5,092 nucleotides of DNA from MGIIa-L3 sp11892u. Its GTDB lineage: Archaea; Thermoplasmatota; Poseidoniia; Poseidoniales; Poseidoniaceae. The notes under the pieces were generated by a model. The model worked only from the letters and a program-made list of their open reading frames with translations, was not told the DNA's origin and did no database searches. Where the stretch lies: positions 1-5,092 of the forward strand of contig CBFHXB010000030.1 of assembly GCA_965659685.1 (NCBI GenBank), read 5' to 3'. The first letter of the stretch is position 1; each line of letters begins with the position of its first letter. Positions 1 through 5,092 of this stretch are shown piece after piece. The position numbers were made by a program, and so were the translations under genes.

Positions 1-50
1 CGGCACCAAACCCTGTGAGACTGGGCGTAATCTGATGCAAACGGGTTGAA
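1..50. other. Left-edge non-coding or gene-end fragment, nothing assignable
   Basis: All three plus-strand frames hold a stop codon within these 50 bases (for example TGA at 16, TGA at 33, TGA at 47). A rightward gene could end here, but no recognisable peptide is left. No strong T-run follows the membrane-protein stop on the minus strand, so its terminator is not seen. Confidence 0.3.
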
Positions 51-1457
51 TCACTCTTCTTCTGAATCCAACTCAAGGCTTGAGTTGTAAGCCGATTCGA
101 TGGCCTGGACCGCTTTCGCGTCGAGGGAGTGAGAGGTGGCGAGCATGTCCAGAAGGCGCCGTTCTTCGGGCGTGATGATGCGGTCTTCCATCGCGGCGAT
201 GTAGGCGTTCAGGTAGGCCGTCTCTTGCTCGCTGTACCCTGAGGGGATGAGTTGGGATGATACCCCGTCGATCAGCCCCAACACCGGCTTGCGCACCACA
301 AGAACAGCGACACCGATGACCAGTCCGCCGTACACGCCGGGAAGGTTGAGGGCGCTTTCCATCAATTCACACCCGAGGATGAACATCACCACGCCGCTGC
401 TTGTGAACACCGCCGTTCGGAAGGTCTTCCTGAGGTTTTCATCGATGCCGTACACGGTGTCCTTGAGTGAGGCGTGAACGAACATCATGGCCTCGAATGC
501 AATGGCCAGGGGAGTGAAGAGAAGGGTGAAGGTCCAGAGGAAGTACATCACGCGGTCTTGTGAAGTCGTGTCCGAGCCAAACTGCCAGATGCTGTTCTGT
601 GCGAAGTCAACAAATTCCCCTCCGTTGAGCAACGGGAACACGATCAGGAGTGTTGCGAAATAGGTCATTTGCCCGATCACTTTCCCGAGGAAACCGATGT
701 ACAACGATCGGGAGGTCAAAACGCCCTTCCTGTCGATGTTTTCTTTTCGCTTTCCTTGGCGCATCGATGAGCGAAGGAGGAACAGAGCGATGACCGAAAT
801 CAAAGGTGACATCAGCGCAATGGCCCAGAGGCCCGCAGGTTCGTCCACCACGTGGAAATCATAGGCCCGTGAACATGGGCCAAGGGCCTCGGCCCGCTCA
901 AGCATGGCCGGGGTGATTTCACCCCACCAACTCTGAATGGTGGGGTGGGCGCCCGCCTCCACGGCGGCCTGCGTGCAGACCATCCATGCACTGTTTTGGA
1001 AGCGGAAGCCATCGAGCGGGCTGATCATGAGCCACGCAACCAATCCGATGAGCGGTGCAAGGTACCACGCATGCTGCTGAAGTTTCGGGTTGTAGAGGAA
1101 GGAAAGAAACTCAATTCGGTAATAGATTGGGAAGGAAAGGTAGAGCAGCCAAGAGATGACGTGGGCACCAAAAAACAGGTTGATTTTCGCCGGCCACAAA
1201 TAGTCCCACAGGCCTTGCCACGTCGAACCGTACAGGAAGACGTCCGCTACAATCCACGAGGCCTTCAGCCCTTCACAGATCAACAGCAGCGCCATGAAAC
1301 GATTCTCGGTTTTCCCCGGATTCGCACGGAACACCAAGTAACTCAGACCGATCATCCAAAGCAAAACAACGATGGAGAAAACAGAAATGAGCGTTGAAAA
1401 TCCAAACAGAGCATCGGCCGAGAGACGTCGAGCGTAGTACTCACCTATGCTGGTCAT
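51..1457 (-). CDS. Nine-helix integral membrane protein with cytosolic acidic C-terminal domain, function unknown
   Basis: I do not recognise this as a named family. From the ATG at 1457 it is 468 residues with about nine hydrophobic helices (near 17-43, 54-77, 94-112, 129-148, 210-229, 253-277, 304-327, 348-364, 371-389). The loop after helix 5 is rich in Lys/Arg (RQGKRKENIDRKG), so the positive-inside rule puts the N-terminus outside and the tail inside. The long outside loop (about 149-209) carries two cysteines (about 161 and 195) that could form a disulfide. The tail (about 405-468) is soluble; its segment EDRIITPEERRLLDMLA resembles the TerB-like or SHOCT-like helical modules seen at the ends of archaeal membrane proteins. 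It ends in an acidic run. A GTG at 1463 would add two residues; ATG is preferred because a TATA-like box lies about 25 bases upstream. It is divergent from the oxidoreductase gene. No transporter or enzyme motif is visible. Confidence 0.85.
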   Translation of the reverse strand: MTSIGEYYARRLSADALFGFSTLISVFSIVVLLWMIGLSYLVFRANPGKTENRFMALLLICEGLKASWIVADVFLYGSTWQGLWDYLWPAKINLFFGAHVISWLLYLSFPIYYRIEFLSFLYNPKLQQHAWYLAPLIGLVAWLMISPLDGFRFQNSAWMVCTQAAVEAGAHPTIQSWWGEITPAMLERAEALGPCSRAYDFHVVDEPAGLWAIALMSPLISVIALFLLRSSMRQGKRKENIDRKGVLTSRSLYIGFLGKVIGQMTYFATLLIVFPLLNGGEFVDFAQNSIWQFGSDTTSQDRVMYFLWTFTLLFTPLAIAFEAMMFVHASLKDTVYGIDENLRKTFRTAVFTSSGVVMFILGCELMESALNLPGVYGGLVIGVAVLVVRKPVLGLIDGVSSQLIPSGYSEQETAYLNAYIAAMEDRIITPEERRLLDMLATSHSLDAKAVQAIESAYNSSLELDSEEE

Positions 1458-1472
1458 GCTCACAACATGACC
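1452..1472. promoter_or_regulatory. Inverted repeat across the start of the membrane-protein gene, possible operator
   Basis: GGTCATG at 1452-1458 and CATGACC at 1466-1472 are exact reverse complements separated by seven bases. The dyad covers both candidate start codons (1457 and 1463) and the predicted transcription start. A repressor bound here, or a hairpin in the message, could block expression. Dyads of this size also arise by chance, so this is only a candidate; it shares the TGACC/GGTCA half-site with the palindrome at 1559-1570. Confidence 0.3.
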
Positions 1473-1477
1473 TGTGG

Positions 1478-1485
1478 TAAATTAA
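1478..1485 (-). promoter_or_regulatory. TATA-like box of the membrane-protein gene
   Basis: On the minus strand the sequence reads TTAATTTA, the most AT-rich patch of this otherwise GC-rich divergent region. Its centre is about 24-25 bases upstream of the ATG at 1457. That is the usual archaeal distance from TATA box to transcription start, so the message may be leaderless or nearly so. This is inference from spacing and composition; no clear BRE purine stretch was identified. Confidence 0.45.
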
Positions 1486-1558
1486 TGGAACCGTTGATTT
1501 TCCAAATAGGTGGGGGGCAATGATGTGCCATCCGGGTTGAACCGGGTTTCGTCTTTCC

Positions 1559-1570
1559 TGACCATGGTCA
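1559..1570. promoter_or_regulatory. Twelve-base perfect palindrome in the divergent intergenic region
   Basis: TGACCATGGTCA is its own reverse complement and lies 37 bases before the ATG of the oxidoreductase gene, where an archaeal repressor or activator might bind. About one perfect 12-base palindrome is expected by chance in a window this long. Its location and the half-site shared with the dyad at 1452-1472 are what make it notable. Confidence 0.3.
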
Positions 1571-1595
1571 CGGTTGGTTGGGTTTCACTGGGGGA

Positions 1596-1599
1596 GAGG
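1596..1599 (+). promoter_or_regulatory. Shine-Dalgarno-like GAGG deciding the start of the oxidoreductase gene
   Basis: The purine-rich stretch GGGGAGAGGA (1591-1600) contains GAGG ending eight bases before the ATG at 1608. Neither the in-frame TTG at 1578 nor the in-frame ATG at 1629 has a comparable sequence at good spacing. It therefore favours 1608 as the start. Confidence 0.5.
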
Positions 1600-1607
1600 A
1601 TGAAGGG

Positions 1608-2651
1608 ATGAGTGCAACACATCGGGCCATGGCGAACATCTTGGTCCTCGGTGCTGGCCTTGTGGGCGGTTGGGTGGCGGACGTGCTGGCGGCCGACGGA
1701 CATGGCGTCACGGCCGTGGATGAAAATCCGAAAGTTTTGGCTGCACGTCATCCGAGCGTCCGGGGGTTACAGGAGTCCGTGGACTGTTCGATCGCTGAAC
1801 GTCATCGTCCTGACGTGGTGGTCAATGCCCTCCCGGGTCGCATCGGACATCGCGTGCGTCGGAATCTCTTGGAAGACGGTCATGCTGTTGCGGATTTGGC
1901 GTTCACCGCGGAAGACCCGGGGCAGTTGAGCGAGGTCGCCGGCGAGCATGGCGGGCGGTTGGTGTGGGACATCGGGGTCGCTCCGGGGCTTTCCAACTTG
2001 CTTTTGGCCGAAGGCGTCCGCCGCCATGGAACGTTGAAGCACGGACGCGTTCGTGTCGGCGGGAACCCTGTTGACCAGGATGGAGGTTGGAGCTACATGG
2101 CGCCGTTTTCTCCTTACGACGTGATCGAAGAATACACCCGTCCAGCAAGGATTGTTCGCGGGGGTGAGGTGATCACCGTCCCTGCACTCTCGGAACGCGT
2201 CCGTTTCGACGTGCACGGGCGAGGGGAAATGGAGGCGTTTCTGACCGACGGTCTGCGCTCGGTGCTTGACACGATTCCTGCGCATGAGTTGACTGAGGCC
2301 ACGGTGCGTTGGCCCGGCCACATCGATCGTTTTCTCGAAGGCGGAGGCGCCCATAACGAAGATTCGCTCGTCCAAGCATGGGCGTGGGACCCGAGTCGGC
2401 CCGAATTCACCTGGATGGAGGTGGTGGTGGAAGGGGTCGGAAAGAGCCGTTGGGTCTTGGACGACCAAGGAGGGGTTGGTGGATCCTCAATGGCGCGCAC
2501 GACCGGTGCCATCACCTGTGCCGTGGTTGAACACATGCTGGCGGGCTTGGTTCCGCCTGGTGTCCACGCGCCGGAAGACGTCGGGGGGGGTTTGCTCGAG
2601 CGCTGCCTTGCGACCTACGCGAAGCACGGCATCGTTTTGCGCGAGGTTTGA
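1608..2651 (+). CDS. Saccharopine dehydrogenase / lysine dehydrogenase family NAD(P)-dependent oxidoreductase
   Basis: The 347-residue product begins with a Rossmann fold: ILVLGAGLVGGWVADVL at 11-27 (G15, G17, G20), with a second strand ending at D38 (VTAVDEN). Further family signatures follow in order: VVNALPG (71-77), ADLAF (95-99), DIGVAPGLSN (121-130), the FSPYDVIEEYTRPAR block (167-181), TDGLRS (213-218) and the C-terminal ARTTG (296-300). The length and the GVAPGLSN and EYTRPAR blocks fit the single-chain group containing lysine 6-dehydrogenase and archaeal saccharopine-dehydrogenase-like proteins. Members act in the cytosol on amino acids or imino acids using NAD(P). The substrate here cannot be read from sequence; saccharopine, lysine or a related compound is possible, and no other lysine-pathway gene is nearby. 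The RBS at 1596-1599 supports this start; ATG 1629 would give 340 residues with the Rossmann fold intact. The next gene follows after 27 bases, probably in the same transcript. Confidence 0.9.
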   Translation: MSATHRAMANILVLGAGLVGGWVADVLAADGHGVTAVDENPKVLAARHPSVRGLQESVDCSIAERHRPDVVVNALPGRIGHRVRRNLLEDGHAVADLAFTAEDPGQLSEVAGEHGGRLVWDIGVAPGLSNLLLAEGVRRHGTLKHGRVRVGGNPVDQDGGWSYMAPFSPYDVIEEYTRPARIVRGGEVITVPALSERVRFDVHGRGEMEAFLTDGLRSVLDTIPAHELTEATVRWPGHIDRFLEGGGAHNEDSLVQAWAWDPSRPEFTWMEVVVEGVGKSRWVLDDQGGVGGSSMARTTGAITCAVVEHMLAGLVPPGVHAPEDVGGGLLERCLATYAKHGIVLREV

Positions 2652-2678
2652 TGGGAGGGCGCCTTCTCTTTCCCTGCA

Positions 2679-3380
2679 ATGTCCTCCGTGCGACGGGCCA
2701 TGGCCGAGATGGGGTTGGCCGGCTGTTGTGCGTGGTGCGATGCGCCAGACGCTCCTGGAAGCGATCGGTGTCGGAGGTGCATTGCCGTTCACAAAAGCGT
2801 TCGAGACCGCCTTGCAACTGGGGCCGACGGCCCCATTGACCAGGCCGCTCGTCGGCTGTTGAGTCTGATGACCGAGCCCCAGCGCCACGATCATGACCCG
2901 GTGCATGGGCCCGTGTTGCGTGAACAAATGAGGCGGTTGGGCGTCGCTGCGCGAAACAAGACCTCGACGCAAGCCGATGTGGAAGCCGCCTTCGCTGCCA
3001 GCCGTGCTCGAACGAAGGAGAGCGTGGTGACGGCCGTGGCCAACCGCCTCGGGGAAGCACCTGAAGCGGCCGCTGCCCGACGATTGGGGGAAGACGTGTT
3101 CGATCCCGAGCAGGTCAATGCGGAAGCTCGACGGACGGTTCCGAGCCGACCCATCGCGGCCGTTGACCGTTCCGACAGGTTGGGGGAAGATCCTGCCCTT
3201 GAGGCGCGCATTGCGGCTGAGCGGATGGCGGCTGAAGAGCCCACAGAGCGCCTGCGAACGGTGGTGGAGAAGGCCCATATCGAGGGTTCGCTGAAACGTA
3301 GGGAGGCCTTGGGTGGGTTGCTCGACGAAGTGGACACCCTTCTGGACGGTCTTGGTGAAATTCAAGAAAAAACGGATTGA
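2679..3380 (+). CDS. Zinc-ribbon protein with charged helical body, function unknown
   Basis: The 233-residue product carries an N-terminal C-x2-C-x10-C-x2-C motif (C17, C20, C31, C34; CAWC and CRRC), a classic zinc ribbon likely to bind one zinc ion. A short His/Asp patch (RHDHDPVHGP, 69-78) follows. The rest is Ala/Glu/Arg-rich and predicted helical, with probable coiled coil from about 172 to the end. A short motif, RLGE, recurs three times (123-126, 135-138, 167-170), the last two followed by Asp. I recognise no enzyme domain. Zinc ribbons of this kind occur in archaeal nucleic-acid or protein-binding adaptors; that role is inference. The start is the first in-frame ATG after the upstream TGA; no Shine-Dalgarno sits at ideal distance (GGAGGG is about 19 bases upstream), and ATGs at 2700 and 2709 remain possible without losing the ribbon. 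It is probably co-transcribed with the oxidoreductase. Confidence 0.75.
   Translation: MSSVRRAMAEMGLAGCCAWCDAPDAPGSDRCRRCIAVHKSVRDRLATGADGPIDQAARRLLSLMTEPQRHDHDPVHGPVLREQMRRLGVAARNKTSTQADVEAAFAASRARTKESVVTAVANRLGEAPEAAAARRLGEDVFDPEQVNAEARRTVPSRPIAAVDRSDRLGEDPALEARIAAERMAAEEPTERLRTVVEKAHIEGSLKRREALGGLLDEVDTLLDGLGEIQEKTD
3367..3372 (-). terminator. Possible T6 terminator for the ferredoxin-flavoprotein-AlaX operon
   Basis: On the minus strand this is a run of six T, about 80 bases past the AlaX stop codon and inside the last codons of the convergent zinc-ribbon gene. It is the first clear T-run the leftward transcript meets. If used, the two convergent transcripts would overlap at their 3' ends. 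The A-run also encodes Lys/Glu in the opposite gene, so it may be coincidental. Confidence 0.2.
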
Positions 3381-3410
3381 ACGAACAATACATTGAATGT
3401 CTCTTCAGTG

Positions 3411-3436
3411 TTGTTTGGCTCATTCTTTCCTTGTTT
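3411..3436 (+). terminator. T-rich tract, likely terminator of the oxidoreductase / zinc-ribbon transcript
   Basis: Sixteen of 26 bases are T, including two TTGTTTG copies 20 bases apart and a TTCTTTCCTT stretch, starting about 30 bases after the zinc-ribbon stop codon. Archaeal RNA polymerase commonly stops at T-rich stretches of the coding strand without needing a hairpin. The assignment rests on composition and position only. Confidence 0.4.
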
Positions 3437-3452
3437 GAACCTCAACGGTTCA
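3436..3452. repeat. Small inverted repeat at the AlaX stop codon
   Basis: TGAACC (3436-3441) and GGTTCA (3447-3452) form a six-base stem with a five-base loop. The right arm contains the AlaX stop codon (TCA on the plus strand). It could form a weak 3' hairpin in the AlaX message. It is not followed by T residues on the minus strand, so it is not a standard intrinsic terminator. Confidence 0.3.
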
Positions 3453-4193
3453 GAGCGAATTCCCGTCCAGAGTGTACGCGAATCGTTTGGTGCCCTTGCC
3501 TTTGCTCTTGACGTGGACCTCGCCCAGGGGTCCGATTTCACCTAAGGATCGAACGTGCGTCCCTGCACACGGGCAGACGTCGATGCGATCCCCAATGCGA
3601 ATGATGCGCATGTCTTGCACCGTGGCCGGGATCATGTCCACGTTGGACCGTTCGGCCCCTACTTCATCGATGAGGGTTTGCCGGTTGGCCACGCTCATGC
3701 TGAGGGGAACATCCTCGGCCACCGCTGCATCAAAGGCCTGGTGGATGAGGTTGAGTTCCTCTTCGGTCAGGGTTGCAGGACGAAGGTCGAGACGGGATTT
3801 GTGGGCTCCAATTTGATTTCCAACTGTACGCGCACCGTCAAAGAGGTCGTAGGCCAATCCGCTCAGCAAATGCTGTGCCGTGTGCATGCGCATGTGGGCG
3901 TACCGGCGGTCCCAATCGATCGTGCCGGAGATCTCCTGGCCAACCTCGAGGTTGTGGTCTTCTGGGAGGGTGTGCATGACCGCATCTCGGCCGCGGACGT
4001 CCGACACATGAAGGGTCCCAGTCGGGCCCTCAAGATGGCCAATGTCGCACGGTTGACCTCCTCCTGTCGGGTAAAATCGAGTCTGGTCAAGCACCACGTT
4101 GACGCCGTCAACCTCCATCACCTTCGCGGCAAACGTCGTGGCGTACGCGTCGTCGAAGGAATCGAGGTACATCCGATGCGTGATGCCGGTCAT
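3450..4193 (-). CDS. alaX: Alanyl-tRNA editing protein AlaX (medium form)
   Basis: AlaX is a free-standing relative of the alanyl-tRNA synthetase editing domain. It hydrolyses wrongly charged tRNA-Ala (Ser, and in some forms Gly) in the cytosol. The 247-residue product shows the N-terminal strand-rich domain with the glycine motif FYPTGGGQPCDIG (40-52). It then has the two zinc-binding signatures of the family: HTAQH (H104, H108) and CAGTH (C209, H213) within VCPCAGTHVRSLGEIG. All four expected zinc ligands are present. The length and the N-terminal domain fit the medium class (AlaX-M); the short class lacks that domain and the long class has an extra C-terminal domain. The start at 4193 overlaps the upstream stop by four bases (ATGA, 4190-4193), which supports it. 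An in-frame ATG at 4172 (residue 8) is an alternative closer to the usual family N-terminus. It is the last gene of a three-gene leftward operon. Confidence 0.93.
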   Translation of the reverse strand: MTGITHRMYLDSFDDAYATTFAAKVMEVDGVNVVLDQTRFYPTGGGQPCDIGHLEGPTGTLHVSDVRGRDAVMHTLPEDHNLEVGQEISGTIDWDRRYAHMRMHTAQHLLSGLAYDLFDGARTVGNQIGAHKSRLDLRPATLTEEELNLIHQAFDAAVAEDVPLSMSVANRQTLIDEVGAERSNVDMIPATVQDMRIIRIGDRIDVCPCAGTHVRSLGEIGPLGEVHVKSKGKGTKRFAYTLDGNSL

Positions 4194-4873
4194 GTTTCGT
4201 CCAAGAGCCCAGACGTCAAGAAGGCGTCCACTGCATCACGCACACGGCTCGCCACGCGGGCCGCATCAAGCGCTTCGCCGTCGTTCACCCACGTGACCTG
4301 CATGGTTTCCAAGGTCGTCGAATGAAATGGAGCAAGCTCCTCTTTTTCCTGCGTCCAGGCCTCAATCGATCCGTCGCTACGCACGCCATGATTGCCAAGC
4401 GACATCGGCGTGCCTTCCACCACGATCGCCCCATACCACGTCGACATGGAGCTCGGATTCAACAGAGGTTCACCGATGCTTGGAGCAGGTTCAGGAACGT
4501 CCTGATCGGCAACGAAAATACGGTGATACGGAGGTGAAGAAAACGCACCCGTGCCCACGGTGACCGTCGTTCCACCCTCGTCTTTGAACCGAACGCGTGT
4601 GGACGTTTGACCACCGTCTGAAGCAAAGCGATGCACCAAGCGTTTGACGAGCCATTGGCTCCGACACGTTACGAGGCCATTGGTGGACGTGGCGACCGCC
4701 TCTTCGAGGGTGTCCAGGGGCCAAGGGAGAACATCTGTGGTCCACAGGCCACAACCTCCGTGAGGAAACCCAAATTCTGCATGGGCGGTGGTCAGGGTGA
4801 CGTCATGTCCAACATCGAGAAGGCGTTGAGCTGCTGTAATGGCGACCAGACCGCTCCCAACCACGACGATCAT
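4190..4873 (-). CDS. Small FAD/NAD(P)-binding Rossmann protein, probable ferredoxin-linked oxidoreductase
   Basis: The 227-residue product starts directly with a dinucleotide-binding fold: MIVVVGSGLVAITAAQRLL, then GHDVTLTT (22-29). The motif is GxGxxA, with Ala at the usual third glycine. A following segment, EFGFPHGGCGLW (33-44), recalls the E-I-G-x-P...CGG region of geranylgeranyl-reductase-type flavoproteins, suggesting FAD. Those enzymes are usually near 400 residues, and I see neither the second half nor the distal GD flavin motif. The remainder (about 85-190) looks strand-rich and is not recognised. A longer frame exists from a TTG at 4909, but ATG 4873 is better: the fold starts immediately, and it overlaps the ferredoxin stop as ATGA (4870-4873). 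Its own stop overlaps the AlaX start in the same way. The adjacent ferredoxin is the likely electron partner. The FAD assignment and redox role are inference; the substrate is unknown. Confidence 0.82.
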   Translation of the reverse strand: MIVVVGSGLVAITAAQRLLDVGHDVTLTTAHAEFGFPHGGCGLWTTDVLPWPLDTLEEAVATSTNGLVTCRSQWLVKRLVHRFASDGGQTSTRVRFKDEGGTTVTVGTGAFSSPPYHRIFVADQDVPEPAPSIGEPLLNPSSMSTWYGAIVVEGTPMSLGNHGVRSDGSIEAWTQEKEELAPFHSTTLETMQVTWVNDGEALDAARVASRVRDAVDAFLTSGLLDET

Positions 4874-5067
4874 GGCGGCATCACCATTGAGAGGGCATCC
4901 ACGGGGCAACTTGGGAGGCAGTGGTCACACAGGGTACAGGTGGCGTGATCCACCTCAACCAACCAACCATGCAGATGCAAAGCATCAACCGGGCAAACCA
5001 TGATGCAAGCAGCACATCCGTAACATCGATCGTCATCCACCTGGAGCAGATGTCCAGTGGATGGCAT
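4870..5067 (-). CDS. 2[4Fe-4S] ferredoxin (start uncertain, may extend past the window)
   Basis: From the ATG at 5067 the product is 65 residues with two complete C-x2-C-x2-C-x3-C-P cluster motifs: C15, C18, C21, C25 (CYGCAACIMVCP) and C44, C47, C50, C54 (CTLCDHCLPSCP). Each is followed by VDAL, the pseudo-twofold pattern of bacterial-type diferric cluster ferredoxins. It should carry electrons in the cytosol at low potential. The spacing from start to first cysteine is normal for a stand-alone ferredoxin. However, the frame continues without a stop to the right edge. A GTG at 5076, preceded by AAGG at five bases, would add three residues, and the domain could also be the tail of a larger protein. 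The stop codon overlaps the next gene's ATG (4870-4873), so it heads, or continues, the operon with the flavoprotein and AlaX. Confidence 0.88.
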   Translation of the reverse strand: MPSTGHLLQVDDDRCYGCAACIMVCPVDALHLHGWLVEVDHATCTLCDHCLPSCPVDALSMVMPP

Positions 5068-5092
5068 GTGTTCCACGAAGGCCTTCTGGTTC

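Noticed and set aside
2..49. Possible C-terminal end of a rightward gene at the left edge
   Set aside because: Only about 15 codons are available, other frames also stop nearby, and the peptide is unrecognisable.
945..1397. 150-codon plus-strand open frame inside the membrane-protein gene
   Set aside because: The minus-strand frame encodes coherent membrane helices; this product is charged, low in structure and unrecognised.
1532..1548. Tandem CCGGGTT repeat, ten bases apart, with a similar CGGGTTGAA at 42-50
   Set aside because: The units are short, with only two tandem copies, and nine-base matches are expected many times by chance in a window of this size.
1767..2468. 233-codon minus-strand open frame opposite the dehydrogenase
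   Set aside because: The plus-strand protein carries several family signatures over the same stretch; the antisense product has none.
2487..3365. Long open frame (292 codons) on the minus strand opposite the zinc-ribbon gene
   Set aside because: It runs antisense through the conserved C-terminus of the dehydrogenase and the whole zinc-ribbon gene. Its product has no recognisable domain, so it is a by-product of GC-rich codon use.
3555..4325. 256-codon plus-strand open frame opposite alaX
   Set aside because: It is antisense to an AlaX gene with all four zinc ligands and crosses its boundary into the next gene. No domain is visible.
5077..5086. Palindrome GAAGGCCTTC upstream of the ferredoxin start
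   Set aside because: Several perfect ten-base palindromes are expected by chance in 5 kb, and it may lie within coding sequence.

Overview
The window looks archaeal. Dense short genes, a stand-alone alanyl-tRNA editing protein (AlaX), a TATA-like box about one TBP-to-start distance from an ATG, and general protein style fit a planktonic Thermoplasmatota lineage such as Marine Group II (Poseidoniales). That assignment rests on style and gene content, not on a marker gene, and is moderate to low confidence. Six protein genes are supported. I see no RNA genes, mobile elements or CRISPR arrays.

Layout: (1) 51-1457, minus strand: a nine-helix membrane protein of unknown function with an acidic cytosolic tail. 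(2) About 1458-1607: a divergent intergenic region with a TATA-like box for the membrane gene, two dyads sharing TGACC/GGTCA half-sites, and a Shine-Dalgarno-like stretch for the rightward gene. (3) 1608-2651 and 2679-3380, plus strand: a saccharopine/lysine-dehydrogenase-family oxidoreductase followed after 27 bases by a zinc-ribbon protein with a charged helical body. (4) 3381-3449: a short convergent gap, T-rich on the plus strand. (5) 3450-5067, minus strand, transcribed right to left: a 2[4Fe-4S] ferredoxin, a small dinucleotide-binding (probably flavin) protein, and AlaX. Both junctions are four-base ATGA stop/start overlaps.

How the genes may work together: the right-hand cluster is the most coherent unit. 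The ferredoxin is a natural electron donor for the adjacent small flavoprotein-like protein, and translational coupling implies matched synthesis. AlaX clears mischarged tRNA-Ala, and its link to a redox pair is unexplained. The oxidoreductase and zinc-ribbon gene are probably co-transcribed, but no shared pathway can be read from sequence. Main uncertainties are the substrates of the two oxidoreductases, the role of the membrane and zinc-ribbon proteins, and whether the ferredoxin begins inside the window, because its reading frame stays open to the right edge.
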